DNA of 64,000 bases, taken from the NCBI GenBank assembly GCA_963575645.1, contig OY754475.1, forward strand, positions 18,266,509 to 18,330,508, given 5' to 3'. Below are positions 52,044 to 62,934 of this stretch, in pieces. A model generated the notes under the pieces. The model did no database searches. It worked only from the letters and a program-made list of their open reading frames with translations, and was not told where the DNA came from. The DNA comes from Xanthostigma xanthostigma. Lineage: Eukaryota; Arthropoda; Insecta; Raphidioptera; Raphidiidae. Made by a program: the position numbers and the translations under genes. Within the stretch, counting starts at the first letter, position 1. The number at the start of each line of letters is the position of its first letter.

Positions 52044-53762
52044 TTAAGTGCTTTCCACAACCGACACACTGACATGATTTTCACGCGTATGCACACGATT
52101 GTGACTTTTCAAAGACGGTAATGTACGAAAGCATTCGCTACAAACGTCACACTGATATGGTTTCTCACCAGTATGTATACGCTTGTGACTTTTCAAATTA
52201 CCTACATGATTGAAACTTTTATTACAGACGTCACACTGATATGGTTTCACATCACTATGTATACGTTTGTGACTTTTTAAAAGATCCGAGCTGCCATAGC
52301 TTTGATTACAAACGTCGCACATATATGGTTTCTCACCGGTATGTATACGCTTATGTGACTTCAGGGAACTCGTTTGATTAAAACCTTTATTACAAACGTC
52401 ACACTGATAGGGTTTCTCACCAGTGTGCATAAGTTTGTGTGACTTCAGATGACACGCTTGATTAAAACTCTTGTTGCAAACGTCACACTGATATGGTCTC
52501 TCACCTGTATGCACTCGATAATGTCTCTTTAAACGTTCTGCTTGACTGAAGCATTTGTTACAAACATCACACTGGTACGGTTTTTCATCGGTATGTATAC
52601 GTTTGTGAAGTGTTAAGCGATCCATTTGATTAAAGATCTTATTGCAAACGTCACACTGGTATTGCTTCTCACCGGTATGTATACGTTTGTGTCTTGTCAA
52701 ACGTATAGAATTACTAAAACTCTTCTCACAAATGTCGCATTGAAAAGGTCTATCACTAGTATGCACAAACATGTGCGATTTCAGATGACTCGCTTGATAA
52801 AAACTTCTATCGCAAACCTCACAATGATAAGGTTTATCACCGGTATGCAACAGTTTGTGCGACTTCAGCGAACTCGTTTGAATAAAACACTTATTACAAA
52901 CGTCACACTGATACGGCTTGTCGCCGGTATGTAAGAGTTTGTGTGATTTCAGATGACACGCTTGATTAAAACTCTTATTGCAAACGTCACACTGGTACGG
53001 TCTCTCACCAGTATGAACTCGGTAGTGTCTTTGTAAATACGCTGATTTATTAAAGCATTTCTTACAAACGTCACACTGATAGGGTTTCTCACCAGTATGT
53101 ATGCGCATGTGGATTGTTAATGAAGCCTTTTGTGTAAAGTTCTTGTTGCAAACGTCACACTGGTACGGCTTTTCGTTACTGTGAATACGTGCGTGCCTTT
53201 TTAAGTCACTTGTATACCTGAAAATCTTTTCGCAAACGTTGCACTGGCAGTGCTTATCGCCTTTATGGACGCGTCTGTGTTTTTTCAGGTCTAGTATTTG
53301 ATGAAAGCACTTCTTACAAACGCCACACTTGAATAGTTTCTCGTCAGATGGCGCGCGATTCTGTTTTCCGGACGTCTGACCGACGTCTGTGTTTGTTTCT
53401 TCGCAACTAACTTCGCTCCCGTCGCCGTTAGACGAAGCATTCGCAGTGTCTTCGACATATTCCGGTAAAAATACGAATGAGTCATCTATCGGTTCGTTCT
53501 TGATTTCGGACTTTAAAAGCATTCCTTCGTTTGTTGAATTAATAGTTGAAGATTCTGTCTCTTTCAAGTTTATATTAATTTTAGGGTCTCCAATTGGAAC
53601 CTTTGAGATTTCGCCATCATTTTTGGGTTCCGGTTCATCAGCATAGTCTGTTGGTGACAGTGAATCATCATCGTCCTTCGGTTCGTCTTTGATTTCAGTT
53701 TTTATAAATATTGCATTATTCATTTTGTTTGCTGTCGAGTCTTCTTCCCTGGTGATATTCAT
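52044..53762 (-). CDS. ZnF-11: 15-finger C2H2 protein, C-terminus frameshifted
   Basis: A 572-residue predicted nuclear DNA-binding protein starting [19 protein letters not shown]. Motifs are [12 protein letters not shown] and [12 protein letters not shown], then [10 protein letters not shown]. Fifteen fingers follow. Fingers 1, 2 and 4-8 are nearly those of ZnF-10 (for example [17 protein letters not shown]), and three carry the ACHLKSHKL or TSSLKSHK helix. After finger 15 the frame shifts: the tail [13 protein letters not shown] is an out-of-frame reading of a further finger whose CGKHL core is visible in the next frame. The protein thus ends in a novel 10-15 residue tail. Exon 2 starts at 53922. 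It lies at the upstream end of the visible cluster. Confidence 0.87.
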   Translation of the reverse strand: MNITREEDSTANKMNNAIFIKTEIKDEPKDDDDSLSPTDYADEPEPKNDGEISKVPIGDPKININLKETESSTINSTNEGMLLKSEIKNEPIDDSFVFLPEYVEDTANASSNGDGSEVSCEETNTDVGQTSGKQNRAPSDEKLFKCGVCKKCFHQILDLKKHRRVHKGDKHCQCNVCEKIFRYTSDLKRHARIHSNEKPYQCDVCNKNFTQKASLTIHMRIHTGEKPYQCDVCKKCFNKSAYLQRHYRVHTGERPYQCDVCNKSFNQACHLKSHKLLHTGDKPYQCDVCNKCFIQTSSLKSHKLLHTGDKPYHCEVCDRSFYQASHLKSHMFVHTSDRPFQCDICEKSFSNSIRLTRHKRIHTGEKQYQCDVCNKIFNQMDRLTLHKRIHTDEKPYQCDVCNKCFSQAERLKRHYRVHTGERPYQCDVCNKSFNQACHLKSHKLMHTGEKPYQCDVCNKGFNQTSSLKSHKRIHTGEKPYMCDVCNQSYGSSDLLKSHKRIHSDVKPYQCDVCNKSFNHVGNLKSHKRIHTGEKPYQCDVCSECFRTLPSLKSHNRVHTRENHVSVSVVEST

Positions 53763-54384
53763 GTCAAAAAAGCCCGGAAGTTGTGAAAATTCAGAATGAT
53801 ATGTGATGTTTTAAATTTAAAGATCCACAGAAAACTTCCGAATAGAATATTTTTAATTGATTTGATTGTCAGAAGTCCATAGATAAAGTCGTAGCGTTTT
53901 TTCCAAATTGTGTTGTCGTTATCTGAGAATCCAAAGAATACCTATTTAATTTAAATTCTATTTTTTCACTAATATTTAGAACATATTTTTTCTGAATTTA
54001 AAAACACATTGGTAAAACATGACTATTTTTTTCCGGGATAAGTTTTGATATTATCTGTCAATATCTTTTCGCAAAATAAAATTACAAATTCTCAGTGTAA
54101 ATAACGCACTATTTGAACAGCTTATTGCCTCCTTTGTTAATAGGGCAAGAACTACTTACAGTAAAACTGGCAAATTTACCATTATATGATATGATAAGTG
54201 CAATTTAGTTGATGAGAATGGCATTAGCCATTATGATCATTACAAATATTTAAATGTAAACTCTGATCTTTGTATTAAAAATAATTCGGAACATACACCA
54301 AATAGAATTTACCTCGATTTGATAGCATTAATAAACCAACATGCATTTTGAATTAAACATTGCATTTCATATACGTGACCTTAC

Positions 54385-54625
54385 CTGAACGGGATCACAC
54401 TTTATAATTACGTCAACTAAATGATCTCAGTATAGTTGAAAATAAAAAGATATCTATCAGAATAGCATCAATCCTTCAGCACAATGAGCACATTTTGCTT
54501 AAGCCACAACAATTAATCCGATAATTATGTAAAAATATGAACAATTTCTAACTAGACGATTTCGATGACCTGTCACCTTCATCTAGATTGCAGACTGTCT
54601 ACGCAAAACAGTGTTGCCACATCGA
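54385..54625 (-). promoter_or_regulatory. ZnF-11 promoter-like block and non-coding exon 1
   Basis: Exon 1 ends at 54385 (TTCAG then GTAAGG). The intron is 54384-53923 (462 nt) and the acceptor is GGATTCTCAG followed by ATAACGACAAC. The block at 54540-54625 is the variant type, GACCTGTCACCTTCATC, then GCAAAACAGTGTTGCCAC, like ZnF-1. A long-TIR MITE begins 38 bp upstream. Confidence 0.7.
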
Positions 54626-54662
54626 CAAATTTTATATTTCCTTGAAAAAATACCTTGAGTGT

Positions 54663-54972
54663 GTTCCGAAATATGTTGGCCAGTGCTAATGACGGCATGA
54701 AACCTAAGCCATAATAATGTACTGATGTGCCACCACATTGTACAGGTGAGACAGGTGTGACGTAGCATAAATATTTAGCCGGGCGTTTGTGCATCAAACT
54801 TTGTGGAATTTTTTATTTTAATATTTGTTATTTGCAATAAAGTCTTCTCAATAACGTAAACAATTACTTTTGGCGGACGAAGGAAATAATTGGACAGTAT
54901 ATTTCAGAACAGTATGGCGTCGATTCATGACGTCATTACCATTGGCCAGTATACTGGATTATATTTCGGAAA
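54663..54972 (+). mobile_element. TTCCGAAATATA long-TIR MITE, copy 2
   Basis: The left end GTTCCGAAATATGTTGGCCA and right end GGATTATATTTCGGAAA are inverted, and the arms continue through AATGACGTCATGAATC-like text for about 60 bp. Sister of 25308-25626. Confidence 0.7.
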
Positions 54973-56233
54973 ACATCCATCATATATTAGAAATAATTAC
55001 TGACAGTGCGATATTTGAATGCAATAATAAAATCTTAACAAAGTAAGCTATAATTTTTCAATCTTAAAAAAGTTTCAATACAACAAATATACGGGCACGA
55101 TACATAACTTAATTAACTTTGTGTGAGTTAGCATTGGGACAGACAAATAGACAGCCACAGTGATTATGTTTATTCAGTCGAAAATTGCACAATTAGGGTC
55201 GCCAAGGGGTTGCGACAGGATAATTCTGGCACTCGATGATGACGTTTTGACACCAATTTTATTTATTTAGACGACGACATAAAAAGACAATCCAAGAAAA
55301 TGATTTGAAGTGAGGTTAGTTTCCTCATGAACCGGCAGAATAATTGTGAGTCCGAATTTTTTGCAGTTCAAAAATCGTCCGGAATGGCGCTAGCGCTGCA
55401 TCCGAGTATAAAATGAATTTAGCAGTTGTTTACCCTCCATAGCAGTTATAGACGAATTGAAGTGCGCTGAGTTGGAAAATTTAGTATTTTTAATGATTAG
55501 AGTCGTTAATAACACTAAACTGTTTACGTAGTCCAAAAAAAAAATTGATTAAATATAACCTAAAAACCTGCTGTGAGATAGTATCGAGAGTGATTTAATT
55601 TTTGATAGCTTTTACTAATATTTTTTAGTCATTTTATAGTTTATTCATATCAATATAATCGTTTATTTAGTACTAAATGCATAATAGCACGTTTAAAAAT
55701 TAATTTTAATCATATTGTTTTGTTTTTTTTTGTTTTACTTTCGAAAATTGCGCCGTAAAAAGCGGAAATATTTCTTTCCTTGTTTACGTTTCTATCCTAC
55801 TCTAAAAATTTTTGCCTTCCACACACTTGCTTTAAAATTTACCCTTTTGCGACAGTGGCGGTTCCCTAATTTAACGCTTTTTGATGGACACTTTTTCGCA
55901 CACAGAGATGGTTCTCCTTAGCCTCTACCCTCCATAGTTATAAGAGCATGAAAATTTGTGGACGTAGGCGGTGCTGCCGTCACGCTCCCAGCGAATAAGG
56001 AAATTGTTTTGAAAAAGGTTCCCACACATAAATATTGTGAGCGTGTTGCAATATTATACAGCTTCCTTCATGTGACGTAAACTATCTTTTGTATACTGGA
56101 TAATAGATTTTTATTATGTATATATATTCTTTATTTTCGTTAGGTTTATGTTATTACACATAAAAATTTATTAAAATAAAAATGATGAGTGCTCGAAAAA
56201 ATTCCGTAAGACAATAAACGATCATAGTGCACA
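54973..56233. other. Gene-less stretch with one dispersed repeat
   Basis: No supported gene. Bases 55932-56002 are the inverted partner of the repeat at 4596-4672. The 68-residue frame at 55715-55921 is a simple-composition artefact. Confidence 0.4.
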
Positions 56234-56510
56234 CAAGGGCGTAGATATCTTTTTTTGCGTTAAAACAGAAAAAATTTTTTTTTTTTAAATTTTATTAATA
56301 TGTATCACACAAGAATACTCACGAAGGAAGGCGTCAAGCAAAATATTATTTCCAAAACCATTTTTACAAATTTTTTTTCTAGAAGTATTTCTAAATTTTA
56401 TTTTTTAGCCAGGTATTAGTATTATTTTCAGTTTTATTATTTTACTATTATGATCCTGGGGGGGGGGTAATTACCCCCCTTACCGCCCTCCCCTCCTATC
56501 TACGCCCTTG
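56234..56510 (+). mobile_element. Small hAT-like MITE
   Basis: The ends CAAGGGCGTAGATATC and TATCTACGCCCTTG are inverted. They are flanked by AGTGCACA (56226-56233) and AGTGTACA (56511-56518), matching at 7 of 8 positions. The right half holds a G-run then C-rich blocks, GGGGGGGTAATTACCCCCC. Confidence 0.7.
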
Positions 56511-56843
56511 AGTGTACAAAGTGCGTCGGTCAAGTTTTCTCACGGAGATCTCTGCAGTTTACACGAATCGTTTCGAGCCCTTTTCGATCTACCTCTAACT
56601 CCGAAGGTAGTTACGTTGCACACCTGATTTTTTTTTCAGGGGGCTTAAGAATACCATACTAAAGCAGTATTCCAAATTACATACATCTAGGTGACGTAGT
56701 TTCCAAGATATGAGTGTCCAAAAATTCATCATAATTCGCAAGCATCTAGTCGAAAGCATCAACCGGTCTTCTGAAGACTACTCGCGTCTAGTTGGTGCTG
56801 ATAAAGTAGGATATACTTAACGTGTGATATAATGAAATACTTA
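56511..56843. other. Gene-less stretch
   Basis: Nothing recognisable. Confidence 0.3.
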
Positions 56844-57193
56844 TCTATTAATATATAAAGCTGAAGAGTTTGTTTGTTTGTTTGAACGCGCTAATCTTAG
56901 GAACTACTGATTCGAACTGAAAAAAAGTTTTTTGTTGGATAGCCCATTTACCGAGGAAGGCTATAGGCTATATAATATCACGCTACGACCAATAAGAACG
57001 GAGCATCAATGAAAAATGTTGCAAAATGTAACTCAAAATTTGTCCGTTCGACAAAAACTTTTGAACGGTAACTCCGATCATCATGAAATTTGGACACAAC
57101 ATTCATCTCGGTAAACTAAGATGAATGTGCGTACTCATGTACCTCTCCCCATTCGTTATTTTGCACCCGGGTGAAACCGGGCGGGACCGCTAG
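56844..57193 (+). mobile_element. Helitron-like element, copy 6
   Basis: A complete compact copy: A then TCTATTAATATATAAAGC at the start and GGGCGGGACCGCTAG then T at the end. hAT-like element A copy 2 inserted directly beside its 3' end, within one base. Confidence 0.75.
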
Positions 57194-57200
57194 TAGTATA

Positions 57201-57744
57201 TAGTGATGTGCCGGATATCCGTATCCGTATCCGCGGGAGAAGAAAGATCTGTATTCGTATTCGTATCCGTTAGTTTTTGGCGGATCTTTTACGGATCTTT
57301 TACCTTATTTATTTTCAATTCATAGATGAAATTTTATATATAGGTATAGGTGGTTAGGTAATAATGAAAACCTGTTAAATTCCATTCAGATTTTTTATTT
57401 TTTTAAATCGTATTTGACACCTTTATATTGCAAACATTTATCGTAGTGAGTACCATACTAATAGTATACATAACTCAAAGGCACTAAATCAACTATCTTT
57501 ATAATGAGATATTGCACATCGATTTTTGGAAAGAGACAATCTGTTATGAGAGTTAACTCTTAAAGAGGTCAATAACTTTTTCCCATAACAGATAGTCTCT
57601 TTCCAAAGGTCGATGTGCAATATGTACCGCCGCGTACTCTAAGAAAGTTAAGATCCGTATCCGTATCCGCGGGTTTGAAACCAAAAATCCGTATTCAGAT
57701 CCGTATCCGCGGATATACATTTTTAACGATCCGGCACATCACTA
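57201..57744 (-). mobile_element. Non-autonomous hAT-like element A, copy 2
   Basis: Same ends as 5462-5990, in the opposite orientation, with a perfect duplication GTAGTATA at 57193-57200 and 57745-57752. The nested palindrome is at 57508-57621. The first base of the duplication is the final G of the neighbouring Helitron-like copy. Confidence 0.85.
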
Positions 57745-57752
57745 GTAGTATA

Positions 57753-58084
57753 TAACTATGATATAATTCTTCGATGTCGCCGTAAAAAATATTACAGTTC
57801 CTGGGACTATACAGGTTCGGAACTATTAAAGTATAATCTGCCTGCACCAATCCAGTTATAAATGAGTTGAACTGTATTTTCTATTCCAGGAGTTTCTTGG
57901 TTACACAATAATTTGTAACTGACTTTATAATGTAGATGTATTACAAGACAAAACTTGTACTTTGAGCTAACTTCCGTAGCTTATCTTGTGTAGGTTATGT
58001 TAAAATAAGTTAGTCATGCCACAGAAGTGAGGTTATGGAAAGTATTATGCCAAAACTTATCTACAGAGTGTCACACAAAGAACC
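57753..58084. other. Gene-less stretch
   Basis: Nothing recognisable. Confidence 0.3.
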
Positions 58085-58525
58085 CCGCACAAACCTTATT
58101 GGATTTGGTTCTCGGTTAAATTGATCGAAAATGGTTTTATTTTATAGTTTAAAAGTCACTAAGAAAAAGTGTCCATGGGCGCATAGCCTAGAAACAAATA
58201 GATTTTTAGCTACAGATATAGGTATGCTTAGCGAGATTTAAAATATAGGGATATCCATTGAATTCACACTCTTAAAAAATCCTAAGCTCTAGAAATATGA
58301 TTTCGAGTGCGCTGAATCCAAATATGACATTATTATTTTATACAGGGTGGCACCTTCCAACATTACCTAGTTTTCGACTATTTTTCTAATTCTGAAAAAA
58401 GCATAAAAGTTGAACATGGAACATGATTGTGAATTCAATGGATATCCCTATATCTAAAATCTCGCTAAACATATCTGTAGCTAAAAATCTATTGGCTTTT
58501 AGGTTATGCGCCCATGGATAGTTTT
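58085..58525 (+). mobile_element. Long-TIR element D, copy 1
   Basis: The left arm (GCACAAACCTTATTGGATTT, GGTTCTCGG, TGGGCGCATAGCC) and right arm (TTAGGTTATGCGCCCATGGA) are inverted around a unique centre containing TACAGGGTGGCACCTTCC. The outermost part of the right arm is missing. There is no gene. The second copy is at 59724-60200. Confidence 0.7.
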
Positions 58526-59723
58526 CGGTGTAATAGGCTATTGTCATTTTTTAAATTCTTTCGTCGTTATTTTTGTAATTTTTTTGTGATCAAAAATATG
58601 GAAAACTTCCTAATGGAGGTAAATTCAGGTTTCTGTCACAATGAAGCCGCGTGTAAGGGCCCATTATTCCAGAAAACGCAGAAATTGATAGATTCGGCGC
58701 AAACAGAGAAGGCAAGACGTTTTGTCAGGTGTTGTTTCCCAGAGAAGGTTGGTGAAACAATTGCATGCTAGGTAAAATTAAATCCACTAGACGAGAAATC
58801 TGCCTGTCTGGCTATCTGTACCTTCAATCGATTAATTAATATTCAGGTTGACTGAAAGCCAGCTATGTATCAGCTGCCTTTATCAGTTATCCCACATCAC
58901 TGAAGCCTGAAACATTGAACTCGAAAACCAATATTTAAATTGTTATTAAGCTATAACTCAACTAAACGGATTGATGCTGGGTTGAAGAAAAGACTGTCAA
59001 AAACATAGGCGTAACAACGATTTTATCCTAGGGGGGGCCAAATTAACAACTCTACCTACCATTACCAGCTGTCATTTATACATAATTTGAAAACTATTCA
59101 TAGACGCGAAATCGATCAACACGACTTTCTGGAGAAATTTCACGACAAAGAAAACGTAGATTATTGTAGATTTATCTTGTTATTTGTACGTGAACAATTA
59201 ATATTGTAGAGTAGGCCAGGCCCAACGTGAGTCTACGAAAAAACGATGGCAATTCAGGCAATGCCGGAACGACCGGGTCGCTGGCCAATAATAAAAAGAT
59301 AGTTTAATTTAAAAAAAAAATAATAATTACGTAAATCTGTTGGCTAGAAACCGCTAGCAAACAGTTCAAAGAAAACTGACGATGTTTTAAATAATAAAGT
59401 TTGAATTAATGGTTCATATAACATTACGCAACGGAAAACAAATAACAATTTTATTGGTAATTATTTATTAAGATTAATTGGCAACAACTTAAATAATTTA
59501 GTGGTGTTTTTCTTTCATTTAAATCAGAACGAGGTAGTAAATGCCGTTTAATTTTAGTCACGATAAATATAGTCCAATGATTTTTTTATCTATTTTCGTT
59601 TTGAAAAAGAGCCAGCCAAAATGTTTACACGTGTTAAATAGGTGATTAAGAACAACCAGCTATATAAATGACACGCCGAGTTTGTTATACAGTGTAAAAT
59701 CTATATAGCGACACTTAAGGGAC
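58526..59723. other. Gene-less stretch
   Basis: No gene supported. The 85-residue plus frame at 58514-58771 begins inside element D and lacks known features. Confidence 0.35.
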
Positions 59724-60200
59724 ATTATGGGATTTGGTTCTCGGTTAATTTGATCGAAAATAGTTTTATTTTATTGTTTAAAGGTCACTAAGAAAAAGTG
59801 TCTATTGGCGCATAGCCTAAAAACCAATAGATTTTTAACTAAAGCTATGTTTAACAAAATTTTAGATATAGGGATATCCATTGAATTCACAATCTTAAAA
59901 AATCCTAAGCTCTAGAAATATGTTTTCGAGTGCACTGAATCCGAATATGACATTATTTTATACAGGGTGACACCTTCCAACATTACCTAGTTTTCGACTA
60001 TTTTTCTATTTCTAAAAAAAAGCACTAAAGTTGAACATGGAACATGTTTGTGAATTCAATGGATATCGTCATATCTAAAATCTCGCTAAACATATCTGTA
60101 GCTAAAAATCTATTGGTCTTTAGGCTATGCGCCCATGGATACTTTTTCTTAGTAACCTTTTAACCGAGAACCAAATCTCATAAGGTTTGTGCGAGGCCCT
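59724..60200 (+). mobile_element. Long-TIR element D, copy 2
   Basis: Fuller copy. The outer arms GGGATTTGGTTCTCGGTTAA and TTAACCGAGAACCAAATCTC pair, and the inner arms carry GGCGCATAGCC and its inverse. The arms total about 150 bp on each side. No protein gene. Confidence 0.75.
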
Positions 60201-61618
60201 TACGTAGATTATCATTGGGTATCCAAATTTACTGTTGTTTGTAGAACGCTTTATATAGGCTTCCGACATTTTCAGTATAATATTTCCCGTCACTGTTTGC
60301 GATTTCATTGTATACGAAACAATTCTCCGAGTTGAATATGTTTTAATGTACATCACACAAATATGATATATATTATATAACATATTGTACTATGAAATAC
60401 ATAAAATATACATAAAAAACATTATTAATTAAAATTTGTCTGACAGATTAACAAAAAGTGCGCATCTCTGGGGTATCCTGACGGCTGCCAGAATCAGACG
60501 CTTTATAAATGAAATTTGTTCACATCAAAATATTTTCAATTTGCCTGGATCAGATTAAAAGTGAAACGCTTTCCTTTCTCCGACTTCAATCGGCAATTTA
60601 AGAGGAATGGGAGAATCGTTTCTATTCTCTCTCTGTCAAAGCGTCATACGCACTCTACACGCATGCGCAGTGTGTACTGTGTGTATTCGTAGTTAAACGC
60701 ATCATTATTATTATTAGAGTACATACACCGCGCTTTGCAGGCTCTCGACGAGGGTTAGTAGGGTGAGTAAACTGTACACTCAGTTCGGAAATGGACGTCG
60801 AAGCGATTGCTAGTGTATGGCTCAGCGTTGCCAGACGTCCCGATTTTGGCGATGTCCCGATTTTTAAATCAAAATTAAATGTCCCGCGCGGGACAGGCTC
60901 GACCGTGCGCACAACTTGCTGAGGAAGCGTGGTATTCTGAAGACGAATAAGACTCAACTATTTAACGATAGGGTAAATCTGATTTCAAATATTATATTTT
61001 TATTAAAATACATTTTCTATGGCTATCTATTGTCACGTAAACGTAATTTTAATTCAAATAAAAAGATAAATATTTGAAAACTTCTGATTATATACGTTTT
61101 TTTACTATGTCACGCTTTCGACGAAAGAATCCCGCTGTTTTCACTCAAAGAGTTCCAAAATCTCGACTTTGCAAAAAAAAACTGGCAACGCTGGACTGTG
61201 GCTCATTTACGAAAGCGCGCGTTCGAATGCACGACAAAATGGCTGCTTATGTATCTTGAAGCGCGCGGCTAACACCTGCGCAACGCGCGTTCTAACCAAA
61301 ATCTGTAAACGCGCGCCTAACGCGCGCTTGGCTCGAAGCGCGCGTTTGCATGCGTACACTTCAATCAGACCTCGTAGCTCTTACAACGCGCGTTACCAAA
61401 GCGCGCGTTTCAAAACGCTTAATGTGTACTCACTCGTAAACGGGTGGTCGCTCATTGGCAGAAGGATCGATATTTAAGCGTTTACAGTTATCACCGCCAT
61501 CTATGAAATGTCTAGACGTTTAATAAAATGTTCAGTTAACTTGCATTATTGTCATAAATAATTAAATAAAATGCCTTCAAGATTGAAGCGATGTTTAAAT
61601 AAATTATTCAAATGTAAT
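60201..61618. other. Gene-less stretch with GCGCG-rich patch
   Basis: No gene. Near 60826-60905 the string GTTGCCAGACGTCCCG and a CGCGCGGG tract suggest a MITE end. The patch 61210-61410 is unusually rich in GCGCGC units (ACGCGCG, AAGCGCGCG), unlike its AT-rich surroundings; it is simple-sequence or CpG-rich and not a gene I can name. Confidence 0.35.
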
Positions 61619-61878
61619 GCCTCTACTACACACGTGGCCAGCACCGCCACTCAAATAAGTGCCTATCATCGCCGCGATGATTGCCTAGCCCTCCACACAA
61701 TCGTGCCGGTCCGATTGTGTGTACGGGCGCACGATGCTGGCCACGCATTCCTTTGATGTACCGACAATCAACCGATTACTGCCGATTACAGGCGATTATG
61801 TCCACGCACCGACGAATATGCCCTCTACACAATCGTGAGTGCCTGTAAGTGGCAGTGCTGGCCACGTGTGTTGTGGAG
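61619..61878. mobile_element. Small TIR element with CACGTGGCCAGCAC ends
   Basis: The left arm (GCCTCTACTACACACGTGGC, then CAGCACCGCCACT) and right arm (AGTGGCAGTGCTGGCCACGT, then GTGTTGTGGAGGC) are inverted over about 33 bp. ACACAATCGTG recurs inside. The target duplication is not evident. Confidence 0.65.
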
Positions 61879-61906
61879 GCTTCATGGTTATTGCCGTTAC
61901 ATAAAT

Positions 61907-62753
61907 CCCATCAAAAACATAAATGTTAAAAAGGGAGCCAAGTTCAGTATTCAATACAAAAAGAATTGAGATCTAAAAAGGTGCCAAGTTTCCACTTGGC
62001 AAGTTTTCGTGTTTTATATTATGATTTATTAGAGTGACCTGTGCGAATTATTCGCACTAAATAAGTATAATAGTTATCACTTCACAAAATTATTTTTTAA
62101 ATATGATTGCAGGTATTCAATTCGTATCTAATTCTGCACACTGCTTATAACGTTCTTCTTTTTGTTGTATTACAATATGAAGCTCAGATGACAGATCGAA
62201 GAAATATTTTACTAAAATTGTCATATAGAGGCTCAAGTAGCAAAAGCGTTGAGCTAAGCCGTCAGATGGCATCATGCAGCATTGCTGTGACGTTGTTCAG
62301 CGTTGCTCGCTGTTTTAAAATTAAAGCAGTCGGATGGCAGTATGCAGTATTGTGTCTGTTGTATTACAATATGAAGGTCACATGACAGATCGAAGTGTTG
62401 ACGTTGTTTCAAAATTAAAGCCGTCAGATGGCAGACGTTGTTCAGCGTTGCTGTATTTTAATTAATTTACAAAAACAAAAGCAATAATAAATTTTTTAGT
62501 TGTCGATGTCAGTAGAGCAAGCAATTATCGGTAAAATGATATATAATTTATGTGGAGAAATTGTGTGGTTTTTTCTAAAAAGGGAGGCAAACATCTTAAA
62601 CCTTAGCGTATTAATATATATGATACTACCTAACTTCATGTTTATATGTATGAAAAATTTCCAAGTGAAAACTTGGCATCTTTCTAGATCTCAATTCTTT
62701 TTGTATTGAATATTGAACTTGGCTCCCTTTGTTACATTTATGTTTTTGATGGG
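61907..62753. mobile_element. 847-bp element with about 95-bp inverted ends
   Basis: The left end begins CCCATCAAAAACATAAATGT and includes GGGAGCCAAGTTCAGTATTC. The right end is its inverse, finishing ACATTTATGTTTTTGATGGG. The centre has repeated AAAGCCGTCAGATGGCA and GTTCAGCGTTGCT units. No transposase is recognised; the frames inside are unsupported. Confidence 0.75.
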
Positions 62754-62934
62754 ATATCATTACTTTTTGTAAAGAAATTATTATTATTTATCATTCGAAA
62801 GTGATTTGTAAAATTAATCTTTTTCCCTGTACCTATAGTTTTCTTTTTCGAAAGGCGCTAAGTGTTAATAAAAACCGATTGTTTGGAAAATATTTCAAAT
62901 CTTAAATGTTCTCTGTTTTCTGATTTTTTCCTTT

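Noticed and set aside
61210..61410. CpG-rich GCGCGC patch as a promoter island or gene
   Set aside because: Composition is striking, but no open frame with a known domain or splice pattern goes with it.
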